Part shown: in pieces, positions 29,404-38,192 of the stretch
Layout: every line of letters starts with the position of its first letter
Position numbering within the stretch: position 1 is the first letter of the stretch
The notes under the pieces: generated by a model
Seen by the model: the letters and a program-made list of their open reading frames with translations, nothing else
Told to the model about the DNA's origin: nothing
Database searches by the model: none
Position numbers and translations under genes: made by a program
Assembly (NCBI GenBank): GCA_028714875.1
Contig: JAQTLN010000024.1
Location: forward strand, 1-61,355
From: Gallionellaceae bacterium
Lineage (GTDB): Bacteria > Pseudomonadota > Gammaproteobacteria > Burkholderiales > Thiobacillaceae
DNA: 61,355 nt
Direction: 5' to 3'

Positions 29404-30420
29404 TCATTCGTGTTCCTTGCCGGTGGTGATGGCGTAGAGCACCTTGCGCACCAGGGGGATGAGGCGGGTGATGGAGCGTTCGATGGCTTCCAGGCGGGCA
29501 TCCATGCCTTCCACCAAGGCGCTGTCGGCTGCCGAGTGCGGCTGTGGAAGCGCGGCGCTTTCCCGGGTTGCCGGCGCGGCCGCCTCACGATCCTGAGGCT
29601 GTTGATGATGGACTTCCTGTTGCAGGTCGCTGATCACCTCGTGCACTGCGGCCGAATCGAGGTGCGGCCGCTCTTCCAGAAAGCCGAACAGCAAAATGCG
29701 ATCACACAGGGTATTGATGCGCCGAGGCACGCCGTTGGTGAACTGGAAAATGATGTCGAAGGCATCTTCGGAAAACGAGGGTGAGCCTTGCCAGCCGGCG
29801 GTCTTGAGCCGGTGCAGGATGTATTGCGTGGTTTCCGCGCGATCCAGCGGACCGAGATGGTAGGAGGCGATGACCCGTTGCCGCAGTTGCAGCATCTCCG
29901 GGCTTTGCAGCGTGTCGCGAAATTCCGGCTGGCCGAGCAGGAAGGATTGCAGCAGCGGTTTGTCGCCTTCATGGAAGTTGGACAACATGCGCAACTCTTC
30001 GACCGCGCGATGATTCAGGTTCTGCGCCTCGTCGACGATGAGCAGCGGCCGCTGCCCCTGGCGCACGGCCACCCGCAGGTAGTCTTCCAGGCTCTTGAGG
30101 ACGGCGGACTTGGTCGTCCCCTCGGCTTGCAGGCCGAAGGCCGAGGCGATACTGCGCAGGGCGTCGTCGGCATCGAGTTGGGTGCTGACCAATTGCGCGA
30201 TCAGGTATTGGCCATTCTCCAGTTTCCGCAACAGGCTCTTGGCCAGCGTGGTCTTGCCTGCGCCGACATCGCCGGTGATGACGATGAAGCCTTCACCCAG
30301 CGACAGGCCGTATTCCAGATAAGCGAAAGCGCGTTTGTGGCCGCGGCTGGCAAAGAAGAAACGGGGGTCGGGATTAAGCTGGAACGGCTTGTCCCGCAGG
30401 TGATAGTAGCTCTCGTACAT
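29404..30420 (-). CDS. Exosortase A-associated AAA ATPase
   Basis: A 338-residue ExeA-like AAA ATPase. It starts MYESYYHLRDKPFQLNPDP and carries Walker A GDVGAGKTT at residues 50-58, Walker B LLIVDEAQNL and the arginine-rich GVPRRINTLCDR region. It corresponds to TIGR03015, found in nearly all XrtA exopolysaccharide loci, where it is probably an assembly or regulatory ATPase. It starts seven bases after the preceding outer-membrane gene. The C-terminal about 70 residues are low-complexity. Confidence 0.9.
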   Translation of the reverse strand: MYESYYHLRDKPFQLNPDPRFFFASRGHKRAFAYLEYGLSLGEGFIVITGDVGAGKTTLAKSLLRKLENGQYLIAQLVSTQLDADDALRSIASAFGLQAEGTTKSAVLKSLEDYLRVAVRQGQRPLLIVDEAQNLNHRAVEELRMLSNFHEGDKPLLQSFLLGQPEFRDTLQSPEMLQLRQRVIASYHLGPLDRAETTQYILHRLKTAGWQGSPSFSEDAFDIIFQFTNGVPRRINTLCDRILLFGFLEERPHLDSAAVHEVISDLQQEVHHQQPQDREAAAPATRESAALPQPHSAADSALVEGMDARLEAIERSITRLIPLVRKVLYAITTGKEHE

Positions 30421-30427
30421 GGCGTGC

Positions 30428-32104
30428 TCAGAAAGTCATGCCCAGTTGGGCGCTGACGGAGTTTTCCTTGACGTTGCCGGTCGTGCCATTGGTCTTCTGC
30501 TCCGAATGGCGGGCAGTGACGCTGCTCGATACATGCGGACTGATCTGGCGCGCCAGCGACCAGTTGAGCGACCAGGTGTCGCTTTGCTGGGTGGCCGCTT
30601 CCGCCGTGCTCCAGTTGGTGCCCAGCGTCGTTGAGGTGCGCCCGGAAAGCGGCATGGACCAGCTCGCGGCAACGCTCATCTGCTGATCCTCGCCTCCGGC
30701 GGTGGTGCTGAGGGACTGGCGCTTGGACTGGCTCAGGGAGAAGGCGAGCGCACTTCTGCCCAGCGAGTAATTAAGCGTGCCGGCCCAGGTCTTGTTGTAG
30801 GTGGTCTGGTTGAGTATCTGGGTGAACGGGACCGTAACGGTCACGGGCAAACATCCGCTTGGCATTGCTTCACCTGGAACGACAGGTTTGAACTCGGTGC
30901 CGCATAGATAGTACGGAAAGGATGTCGTCTGATTGAGCTGCTGCGAAGCATCAACAACCGATTCCGTATAGCTCAGCCCGACGGCGGCCCGGCGTATACG
31001 GTGGTTGAGTTTGAGCGCGTAGGAAGTGGAGCCATAGGAGGAAAGGCCATTGTTGGTCGTGTCGACGCCGAACGTGCCGCCGTCGAAGTTTTTCTGCGCC
31101 GACGCGGATAGGCTGGTCAGCGCGGAGGGTGTCCAAAGACCGCTCAGGTTGTAGGAAGACGCGTTGTTGCGTTTGCCGGCGGTCGCTGCCAGGTTGAGCT
31201 TGCGCGACGGCGACCAGTTGCCACTCAGGCTGTATGAGGTGCTGTTGCCGCTCTGTCCGGCGGTTCCCGTCAGACTGAAATAGTTGACTGGAGTCCAGTT
31301 CGCGCCGACCGTCGTGTAACTGCTGCCCAACCCTTGCAGGCTGGCAACACCCTGCGTGCTGTTGCGCCCGCCGTTGAGAAAAACCCGTGTCCGGCTGTAA
31401 ATGGCATAGCCGATGTTGTAGCTCTCGCTCTCGAACGTGGATGCGCTAACCCCACTGGAATTGCCGCTGTTGCGGCTGTAGTTCGCGCCATAGGTGAAGC
31501 GCTCCGGCCTCGGGCCATTGCGCAAAGAGAGCTTCAACGTATTGCTTGTGCTGTTGCCGAGGGTATTGGAGCCCGCGCTGGCGTAGTTCAAGCCCAGGCT
31601 GGCATCGGTGATGAGGCTTCTTTCGAAGAGCTCGTTATGCAGGCTGGGCGTGAGCGAAACCGAGCGGGTTTCCACCCGGTTCGCGACGGTATGGTAGGCA
31701 TCCAGGGAAACCGGAGCGAATTGCGAGGCATATTGCTGACCCACCCGCGCGTTGCCATTCAGCTTGAACACCCCGGCAACCGGTTCGACCTGCATGGTGG
31801 CATTGAGGTCTTGCGAGAGGTTGTTCTGGCCGGAATCGTAGAGCAGGTCAGACAAGCTATAAGCGATATTGACACTCCCCCTCTTGCCCTGCCGGCTTAT
31901 GCCGATACGGGGCGCAACCTGGGTAATGAACGCGGATTGCCCGCCATTGGCGGCCAGGGAAACATTGTCGGTGTAACGCTCCGAAAGGCTCAGGCCGGAT
32001 GTGACTTTCCAGTCGCTTGCCGCGAAAGCCGTGACCGGCAATACCCAGAGCAGTATCCAGGAAGGTCGCAACAAGGCGTTATTGCTCGGGAGCGTACTCG
32101 CCAT
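30428..32104 (-). CDS. Exosortase A-associated outer-membrane beta-barrel protein
   Basis: A protein of about 558 residues with a signal peptide (LLWVLPVTAFAAS) and a long series of alternating hydrophobic strands with glycine, serine, threonine and asparagine turns (GLSLSERYTDN, LSGNWSPSRKLNLAATAGKR), ending in a typical terminal aromatic, GMTF. This fits the XrtA-system family TIGR03016, a putative outer-membrane porin or conduit. The start is uncertain: ATGs at 32104 and 32113 both lie inside the end of the kinase gene and neither has a strong ribosome binding site. Confidence 0.82.
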   Translation of the reverse strand: MASTLPSNNALLRPSWILLWVLPVTAFAASDWKVTSGLSLSERYTDNVSLAANGGQSAFITQVAPRIGISRQGKRGSVNIAYSLSDLLYDSGQNNLSQDLNATMQVEPVAGVFKLNGNARVGQQYASQFAPVSLDAYHTVANRVETRSVSLTPSLHNELFERSLITDASLGLNYASAGSNTLGNSTSNTLKLSLRNGPRPERFTYGANYSRNSGNSSGVSASTFESESYNIGYAIYSRTRVFLNGGRNSTQGVASLQGLGSSYTTVGANWTPVNYFSLTGTAGQSGNSTSYSLSGNWSPSRKLNLAATAGKRNNASSYNLSGLWTPSALTSLSASAQKNFDGGTFGVDTTNNGLSSYGSTSYALKLNHRIRRAAVGLSYTESVVDASQQLNQTTSFPYYLCGTEFKPVVPGEAMPSGCLPVTVTVPFTQILNQTTYNKTWAGTLNYSLGRSALAFSLSQSKRQSLSTTAGGEDQQMSVAASWSMPLSGRTSTTLGTNWSTAEAATQQSDTWSLNWSLARQISPHVSSSVTARHSEQKTNGTTGNVKENSVSAQLGMTF

Positions 32105-33047
32105 ACCCGCCATAACCATAACCGTAACCGTAATCTCCGGAGTTTCCGCCGGACGCGAATTTGTTGAGCACGAGGCCGACATGCTCGCAGTCGGCCAGAT
32201 GCGCGAGCGCATCCGTGATGGCGTCCTGCGGGGTGCGTTCCGCCTCCACCACAAACACGATCTGGCCCATATAGGTCGCCAGGACCGAGGCCTCGCTGGT
32301 GGAGAGCAGTGGCGGCGTATCGAAAATCACGATGCGGTCCGGATAACGGCTGGCGATGTCACGCACAAAGTTCTTCATCGAGGAACTTGCCAGCAGTTCC
32401 GTCGCATGCGAGATGCTGTCGCCCGCCGGCAGCACCGTGAGCTTGGCGATGTTGGTCTTGATCAGCACATCCGACAAGGGCAGATCGGGGTTCTGCAGGA
32501 CATCGATCAGGCCTCGTTTGGCTTTGAGGCCAAGATTTTTCATGACTGAAGATTTCGATACGTCCGCGTCGATCAACAGGACGGTATGTTCCAGTTCGGT
32601 GGCCATGCTGATGGCCAGGCTGATGGCGGTGAAAGTCTTGCCCTCCCCGGGCAGGGAACTGGTCACCATGATCAGATTGCCGTTGCGCACTCGCTCGACG
32701 CCACCATGACCGAACGCATTGGCCAGCAGGGGACGTTTGATAAGGCGATATTCCTCGGCGATCTTGCTGCGGCCGGAATCCGGCGTCACCAAGCCCATTT
32801 CCTTGAGACGACCGATGTCGACCTCACCATGCTGGCTGCCGATGACCGTCGCCGGGCCGTCGTCTTCCACCTGTAGCCTGACGGGGCGCCTGCGCGGCTG
32901 GTCGAAAGTGGCCTCGACCCGATCGATGGCATCCTCGATCAGGTTGCGGCCGCCTCTGCCGGTGGGTGCCGCCTCGGGATCGGCAATCGGTGCCGCGGGT
33001 GTCAGTACACGGGCCATCTTGCCGGCCGCACGCTCGATGATGCTCAT
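32079..33047 (-). CDS. Exosortase A-associated tyrosine autokinase
   Basis: A 322-residue BY-kinase of the CpsD/Wzc type. It has Walker A SLPGEGKT at residues 131-138, Walker A' VLLIDADVSKSS, Walker B IVIFDTPP and a C-terminal tyrosine cluster GDYGYGYGYGGYGEYAPEQ, the usual autophosphorylation tail. It would control polymer length and export together with the chain-length protein encoded just upstream (13-base gap). It matches TIGR03018. Confidence 0.92.
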   Translation of the reverse strand: MSIIERAAGKMARVLTPAAPIADPEAAPTGRGGRNLIEDAIDRVEATFDQPRRRPVRLQVEDDGPATVIGSQHGEVDIGRLKEMGLVTPDSGRSKIAEEYRLIKRPLLANAFGHGGVERVRNGNLIMVTSSLPGEGKTFTAISLAISMATELEHTVLLIDADVSKSSVMKNLGLKAKRGLIDVLQNPDLPLSDVLIKTNIAKLTVLPAGDSISHATELLASSSMKNFVRDIASRYPDRIVIFDTPPLLSTSEASVLATYMGQIVFVVEAERTPQDAITDALAHLADCEHVGLVLNKFASGGNSGDYGYGYGYGGYGEYAPEQ

Positions 33048-33060
33048 ACCATCCTCCTCA

Positions 33061-34596
33061 TCAGGCCGCGGGAGAAAGCAGCAGGTAGTAGACGATCTGT
33101 CCCAGATACGCGACGAACAATGCCCCTGTCGCGGCGAAATAGGCGTAGTTGAACTTGCGCGCGCGCTGTCTCATCTCATCGGTCTGGATCATCGAGACCG
33201 CGCCCAGCAGCGGCAATCCGGCCAGGTCACCCAATTGGCGCCGACTAAGCACCGTGGGCCGCAACTGTCCCAGCAGGAAGGCCAGAATTACACCTAGGGA
33301 AAGACCGCCAAACGGCGCCACCGTGACCAGGAACGGGCGATTTGGCCAGACCGGCTTGCCATCCACGCGTGGTGGGTCGATGGTACGAAAATCCACGGTA
33401 TCGGTTTTCGTCTCCACTTCACTGGTGAGCGCGGCGGTTTCCCGTCGCGCAAGCAACGCGCTGAAATTCTGCTGATAAACCCCATAGTCGCGCATCATCT
33501 GCGTGTACTCGCCTTCGATGCGGGGAACCAGGTCGACGGTGCGGTAGAGATCGGCTTTTTTCTTGCCGAGTTGTTCGACTCGTGACTTGAGCGTCGCGAC
33601 ATTGGCATCGGCCTCGGCGATGGCAATGGTCAATTGCTGATAGATCGGGTTCTGCGCCTTCACCGTTTCCTTATTCTGTTTTTGCATCGAGGTTTCTTCC
33701 TGCTTTTTCTGTTCCAGCAGGCGGGCAATCAGATGTTTGGTCCGGGTTATCTCGGGGTGCAGGTCAGTATATTTCAGCCGCAAGTTGTCGATTTGTTGCT
33801 GCAAGGCCGAGATGCGCGCATCCAGAGCCGTGGTGGTCGGGTTGACAGGCACCACGGAAACCAGGGTTTCCTCCTGGTCTTCCAGTTGCAGCGACAATTG
33901 CCGTTTGCGTTGACTGGCCTCGCCGAGCTCCTGTTTGGCCTGCTCCAGCGCCGCCGAAACCTGGTTGTACTGCGCATAGAAGCCGCCGGTCGAACCCGGC
34001 ATGTTGGCGATGTTGCGGCGCTTGAATTCCTCCAATTCCTTTTCTTTTTCCAGTAATTTGTCTTCGTAGTGCTGAAGCTGATCATCGATGAACTTCTGGG
34101 ACTTGGAGAGATCCTTGCGCGTGCCGCCCAGGCTGCTTTCAGTAAAGATGGTCAACAAGGCCTGCACTACGCGTTTCGCCAATTCCGGGTTGGAGTCCAC
34201 GAAGGAAATGCTGTAGAGGTTCTCCCCCCCGCCGTCCAGGCCTATCTTCCCGACCAGGCCGTTGTATAGCGCCTCCTGTTGCTGCGGGGTTTTCGCGCGC
34301 AGATCCAGGTCGGTCATGCGCGCCAGTTTTTCCAGATTGGGGCGACTGACCAGGGTTCGGGTCATCATGGAAACCTGTTGCCCCAGGTTAGGCTGAATCG
34401 CCAGCCCCCCCAGCAGCGGCTTCAGCAGGGATTGGGTGTCGACATAAACACGTGCTTGAGCCCGGTAGCGGTTTTCCAGCGAGTAGATCCATACCCAACT
34501 GACCACCGCGACCAGCCAGGCGATGATCAACACCAGCCAGCGACGGCGCCAGACGCTGCGCGCATAACCCAGAATCTGCTCTACAACAGGATTCAT
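33061..34596 (-). CDS. Polysaccharide chain-length determinant (Wzz/GNVR type)
   Basis: A 511-residue inner-membrane protein with one helix near residues 20-38, a long periplasmic coiled-coil section (about 160-400) and a second helical hairpin near the C-terminus. It contains KYTDLHPEI near residue 275, a motif of the GNVR/Wzz family. It corresponds to TIGR03007 of XrtA loci. It works with the following tyrosine kinase and the preceding outer-membrane export lipoprotein to set chain length and drive export. Confidence 0.92.
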   Translation of the reverse strand: MNPVVEQILGYARSVWRRRWLVLIIAWLVAVVSWVWIYSLENRYRAQARVYVDTQSLLKPLLGGLAIQPNLGQQVSMMTRTLVSRPNLEKLARMTDLDLRAKTPQQQEALYNGLVGKIGLDGGGENLYSISFVDSNPELAKRVVQALLTIFTESSLGGTRKDLSKSQKFIDDQLQHYEDKLLEKEKELEEFKRRNIANMPGSTGGFYAQYNQVSAALEQAKQELGEASQRKRQLSLQLEDQEETLVSVVPVNPTTTALDARISALQQQIDNLRLKYTDLHPEITRTKHLIARLLEQKKQEETSMQKQNKETVKAQNPIYQQLTIAIAEADANVATLKSRVEQLGKKKADLYRTVDLVPRIEGEYTQMMRDYGVYQQNFSALLARRETAALTSEVETKTDTVDFRTIDPPRVDGKPVWPNRPFLVTVAPFGGLSLGVILAFLLGQLRPTVLSRRQLGDLAGLPLLGAVSMIQTDEMRQRARKFNYAYFAATGALFVAYLGQIVYYLLLSPAA

Positions 34597-34637
34597 ACCG
34601 CGCTCCAGTCAGGCCCGATGAGGCAATAGCCCATCGC

Positions 34638-35246
34638 TTAAAACCAGCGCTCGGGGATGATCAGGACGTCGCCGGGCCGCAGTTCCACATTCGCCGAGAC
34701 ATCCGCGTCCTTGATCAGGTCATCGAGTCGCACCCCGAACTGCTGCGGCTTGTCATCGACCACTCGAAGAATGCTGGCGCGATTGCCGGCGGCGAAATCG
34801 GTGATTCCACCCACGGCAATCATCAGATCAAGCAAGGACATATGCTCACGGTAGTTAAGCGTCTGCGGCTTGGTTGCCTGCCCCAGTACGCGAATCTGCT
34901 GGCTGAAAGGGCCGACACCGCCCCCGACGATGACAGTGACGATGGGGTCCTGAATGTACTTGCCCAATACTTTTTCGATCTCGCGCGCCAACTGCGTCGG
35001 GGTTTTTCCTGTAGCGGGCATGTCCTCGACCAGATTCATGGTCATCTTGCCATCCGGCCGAATCGGGAATCCCCCGGAGACCTCCGGATTTCCCCAGACG
35101 AACACATTGACGGAATCCCCCGGCCCGAGCAGGTAGGTCCATTCCGAAGCGCCATCCGCCTTGGCGGGCGCGGGCGGGTAGAGTGGTTTGCTGGCGCAGG
35201 CTGACAGCAATGTCGCCAATAACAGGGAGAGCAGGACACGGTGCAT
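34638..35246 (-). CDS. Polysaccharide export lipoprotein (Wza family)
   Basis: A 202-residue protein with a lipoprotein signal (LLATLLSAC), a polysaccharide-export domain (YLLGPGDSVNVFVWGNPEVSG) and a SLBB-like second half (VLGQATKPQTLNYREHMSL). It forms the outer-membrane export channel for the exopolysaccharide. The ATG at 35246 is preceded by AGGAA; longer open reading upstream has no family features. It is the first gene of the minus-strand exopolysaccharide locus, so the promoter probably lies in 35247-35368. Confidence 0.93.
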   Translation of the reverse strand: MHRVLLSLLLATLLSACASKPLYPPAPAKADGASEWTYLLGPGDSVNVFVWGNPEVSGGFPIRPDGKMTMNLVEDMPATGKTPTQLAREIEKVLGKYIQDPIVTVIVGGGVGPFSQQIRVLGQATKPQTLNYREHMSLLDLMIAVGGITDFAAGNRASILRVVDDKPQQFGVRLDDLIKDADVSANVELRPGDVLIIPERWF

Positions 35247-35368
35247 GAGGGTTCCTCGCGATGAATCACAAGCCGGTTGATTATGCCACAGGGCCTTTGT
35301 CGGCATTTTTGGGAGAAAACTTGAATGGCGGCGCTGCCCGGGATGAAAAAAGCGCCATGAATACGCAA

Positions 35369-35620
35369 TCAGTCCAGCCAACGCAACAGGTAGAAAAGGC
35401 GGAGGCCCTCCGAGGAACGCGATGGGCCGGACGCCACGGCGGCGTAATAGCCCTGTTCCGGTTTGGCCGCCGCGCGCGCCGCCGCCTCGGAGGCTTGAGC
35501 ACTGACACAAGCTTCGGGAAAGCGCTTGCGATTGCGTTGTGGTGCGTAGATCACCACATAGCCGGTCTGAACCAGTTGCGATTCGGTATCCGTAATCAGG
35601 CTGGAGATCGCTTCAGCCAT
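35369..35620 (-). CDS. Hypothetical protein, 83 residues
   Basis: I do not recognise this protein. It starts MAEAISSLITDTESQLVQTG and is rich in alanine and charged residues, with no signal peptide or membrane helix. Its ATG overlaps the stop of the preceding 97-residue gene by one base (TGATG), which supports a real two-gene unit. A TTG just before the ATG is an alternative start. Confidence 0.55.
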   Translation of the reverse strand: MAEAISSLITDTESQLVQTGYVVIYAPQRNRKRFPEACVSAQASEAAARAAAKPEQGYYAAVASGPSRSSEGLRLFYLLRWLD

Positions 35621-35913
35621 CAATTCAGTGTCTTGCCCGGTGGCACGAACTGCATGGTCTGTGTCGACGTGTCCTCATCGGCGTAGCGAGGCCGCTCGTT
35701 GCGCGCCAGGCCGAGCAACTCGGCCAGTTCGGCCTCACGCGCGGAAATAAGCCCCAGGCACATGCGGATGTTTTCCACGGTATCGGGGAGCAGCGGGCTG
35801 GGGTCGCCGTCACGCGGCGCGGTGTCGCGCACGATGGAGGTCAGGGTTTTGCGCATGGCGCGCATGATCTGCTGTTCCTTGGAGAGTTCAGCGCTGGATT
35901 CCGGGTTTTCCAT
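35620..35913 (-). CDS. Hypothetical protein, 97 residues
   Basis: A small, mostly helical cytoplasmic protein (SKEQQIMRAMRKTLTSIVRD, then SPLLPDTVENIRMCLGLISA and REAELAELLGLARNERPRYADED). The pattern looks familiar from betaproteobacterial genomes, where short proteins like it are sometimes labelled segregation and condensation protein A; I regard that label as unproven. It is coupled to the following 83-residue gene. Confidence 0.65.
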   Translation of the reverse strand: MENPESSAELSKEQQIMRAMRKTLTSIVRDTAPRDGDPSPLLPDTVENIRMCLGLISAREAELAELLGLARNERPRYADEDTSTQTMQFVPPGKTLN

Positions 35914-36108
35914 GCTATGACCTTCAATATGATGAGAGGGAGATTCGGCCCATTGTCACCGTGCCCGCATTGCAGGGTCAACCGTGATCCTGCCAGGGGC
36001 TTGCCGCCATGCCTTTCGACTAGTTCCCGCTCGCGGCGGGCCTCAAGTAAACTGCCGGCCTGCCGATAACCGTCGCGATCACAATAGCGCGAAGCCTGGA
36101 TACAACTC

Positions 36109-36801
36109 ATGAGAACCCTCCTCGCCCTGCTCGGGGCACTGATTACCCTGCAACTGGCGGGTTGCGCGAGCAACGGCGACCCACGCGATCCACTTGAGCC
36201 GATGAACCGCGCCATCCACAGCTTCAATGAAGGCCTCGACCGCATGGTCATGAAGCCCGTGGCGACTGGCTACCAGACGGTCATGCCGGGATTCGCGCAA
36301 ACTGGCGTGCGCAACTTCTTTTCCAACCTGAACGATGTCAGCGTCCTCGCCAACGACATCCTCCAGCTCAAACTGGAGAGTTCCACCTCCGACGTGCTGC
36401 GCATCAGTATCAACAGCACCTTCGGTTTCCTCGGTGTGCTCGACATCGCTTCCGAGATGGGTTTGCACAAACACAATGAAGACTTCGGCCAGACCCTGGG
36501 CCGCTGGGGGGTCGGCAACGGCCCCTACCTGGTGCTGCCGTTCTTCGGCCCCAGCAGTTTCCGCGATGGTGCCGGGCTTGTGGTCGATTCGACCTACACC
36601 GATCTGCTCATGCAGGTCGATGATATTCCGACGCGCAATCAGGCCTGGGTCGTGCGCGCGATCAGCCGTCGCGCCGAGCTGCTGGATGCCAAGAACGCGA
36701 TCGACGCCGCCGCCCTTGATCCCTACGAATTCAGCCGCGATCTCTATCTGGCGCACCGGCGCGGCCTGGTATATGACGGCAAACCGCCCGCCGAGGAATA
36801 A
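36109..36801 (+). CDS. mlaA: Phospholipid-transport outer-membrane lipoprotein MlaA/VacJ
   Basis: A 230-residue lipoprotein (lipobox LAGC, so the mature protein begins at Cys19). Family motifs are DPLEPMNRAIHSFNEGLDR, GVRNFFSNLNDVSVLANDIL, NSTFGFLGVLDIA and DFGQTLGRWGVGNGPYLVLP. MlaA removes misplaced phospholipids from the outer leaflet and passes them to the Mla pathway. The mlaBCDEF genes are not next to it here. It is divergent from the 97-residue hypothetical gene, with a 195-base shared upstream region in which I see no clear element. Confidence 0.95.
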   Translation: MRTLLALLGALITLQLAGCASNGDPRDPLEPMNRAIHSFNEGLDRMVMKPVATGYQTVMPGFAQTGVRNFFSNLNDVSVLANDILQLKLESSTSDVLRISINSTFGFLGVLDIASEMGLHKHNEDFGQTLGRWGVGNGPYLVLPFFGPSSFRDGAGLVVDSTYTDLLMQVDDIPTRNQAWVVRAISRRAELLDAKNAIDAAALDPYEFSRDLYLAHRRGLVYDGKPPAEE

Positions 36802-36822
36802 GCGGCGATCTCGGCGGGAATC

Positions 36823-37380
36823 ATGAACAAGGCGTTCGTCAAGGACGACGCGCCGGCCGACGAGGATGAAGAGGAAAGCGGCGCCCCTCTTCCCGTCGGC
36901 ACAAAGAATTACATGACCCCGGCTGGACATGCCCGCCTCCAGGCCGAGTTCATCCATCTGGTCAAGGTCGAGCGTCCGGAAGTGGTCAGTGTGGTGTCCT
37001 GGGCCGCCGGCAACGGCGACCGCTCCGAGAACGGCGATTACATCTACGGCAAGAAACGCCTGCGTGAAATCGACCGGCGCCTGCGCTTCCTCACCAAACG
37101 GCTGGACAACGTCGTGGTGGTCGACCCCGGCGCGCGGGAAAACACCGACCACGTCTTCTTCGGCGCCACCGTTACCGTCCTCGACCAGACTGGAGAGGAG
37201 TTCACCTACAGCATTGTCGGCCTCGACGAGGCCGATCCTGGACGCGGGCGCATTTCCTGGATTTCCCCCCTGGCGCGCGCCCTGCTCAAGGCCCGCCTGG
37301 GCGACAGCGTGCGCTTCCAGTCGCCGGGCGGATTGCGCGAACTGGAAATCGTCGCCATCGAATACGTTGACCTCGACTGA
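36823..37380 (+). CDS. greB: Transcription elongation factor GreB
   Basis: A 185-residue Gre factor with an N-terminal coiled coil whose tip carries the acidic GDRSENGDYIYGKKRLREID motif near residues 66-85, and a C-terminal FKBP-like domain (GATVTVLDQTGEEFTYSIVG, ISPLARALLKARLGDSV). It rescues backtracked RNA polymerase by stimulating transcript cleavage. Length and the ISWISPLA region favour GreB over GreA. It has an acidic N-terminal extension (DEDEEES). It follows mlaA by 21 bases. Confidence 0.93.
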   Translation: MNKAFVKDDAPADEDEEESGAPLPVGTKNYMTPAGHARLQAEFIHLVKVERPEVVSVVSWAAGNGDRSENGDYIYGKKRLREIDRRLRFLTKRLDNVVVVDPGARENTDHVFFGATVTVLDQTGEEFTYSIVGLDEADPGRGRISWISPLARALLKARLGDSVRFQSPGGLRELEIVAIEYVDLD

Positions 37381-37449
37381 TTGCGCATGCCGGCAGGCTG
37401 CTAAGATGCCGCCACCCTAACGAGCAAGGCGATTGGCGCCATACCCGTT

Positions 37450-37490
37450 CCCTCACCCCCAGCCCCTCTCCCGCCCGCGGGAGAGAGGAG
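37450..37490. repeat. REP-like palindromic repeat, copy 2
   Basis: CCCTCACCCCCAGCCCCTCT is followed by a GC-rich palindrome that ends GAGAGAGGAG. It lies between greB and the response regulator, about 50 bases before the latter's ATG, in the same orientation as the copy at 14248. Confidence 0.85.
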
Positions 37491-37537
37491 TTTCGAGCAT
37501 CGCCGCGCGATGTTCACGTTTACTGGAGTCCCTAGCC

Positions 37538-38170
37538 ATGAACCCCATCCATGTCCTGCTGGTTGACGATCACCCCCTGCTACGACTCGGCGTACGCCGT
37601 TCCCTGGAAAACGAGGAAGGTCTCGCGATCGCCGGCGAATGCGCCGACCTCGCCGAGGTACGGGCCTGGTTAAGCGGTGGCGGCAAGGCCGAGGTCGCCA
37701 TCCTAGACCGCAGCCTGCCCGATGGTGACGGCCTGGAAGTGGTGCCGCAACTGAAAGCGGCCGGCATGAAAGTCATTGTTTTGACCGTGGAGGACGAAGA
37801 CTCCGAGATCCGCGCCGCCATCGAAGCCGGCGTCGACGGCTATCTGCTCAAGTCCTCCGATACCGAACAGATCACCCACGCCATCGGCATGGTGTTGCAA
37901 GATGCCGGCGCCTTCCCGCCGCATGTGGTGCAGAAGCTCACGCGCAGCAGCGGTGAAGACCCCCTGGCCCGGCTCTCCGTGCGCGAACTGGAAATTTCCG
38001 AATACGTCGCCCAGGGCTACAGCAACAAGGTGATCGGTGCCAAGCTCAACCTCTCCGACAACACCGTGCGCAACCACCTGGCCAACATCATGCAGAAGCT
38101 CAACTTCCACAACCGCGTGCAGGTGGCGACCCTGGTGTTGCAGCACCTCAAGAAACACAAACGCGTCTGA
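37538..38170 (+). CDS. NarL/FixJ-family response regulator
   Basis: A 210-residue two-domain regulator. The receiver domain (residues 1-120) has the acidic pair VDDHPLL, the phospho-acceptor aspartate in AILDRSLPDGDG near residue 53 and the lysine in YLLKSSDT. The C-terminal LuxR-type helix-turn-helix is LSVRELEISEYVAQGYSNK and LSDNTVRNHLANIMQKL. No histidine kinase gene is next to it, so the partner is unknown. The ATG at 37538 fits the family start; the longer frame upstream is the translated repeat. Confidence 0.9.
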   Translation: MNPIHVLLVDDHPLLRLGVRRSLENEEGLAIAGECADLAEVRAWLSGGGKAEVAILDRSLPDGDGLEVVPQLKAAGMKVIVLTVEDEDSEIRAAIEAGVDGYLLKSSDTEQITHAIGMVLQDAGAFPPHVVQKLTRSSGEDPLARLSVRELEISEYVAQGYSNKVIGAKLNLSDNTVRNHLANIMQKLNFHNRVQVATLVLQHLKKHKRV

Positions 38171-38192
38171 CTGAGCCGACGATGCGGCGGAT

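Noticed and set aside
36079-37152. A 357-residue minus-strand frame across mlaA and greB
   Set aside because: It is a shadow of two clear plus-strand genes.
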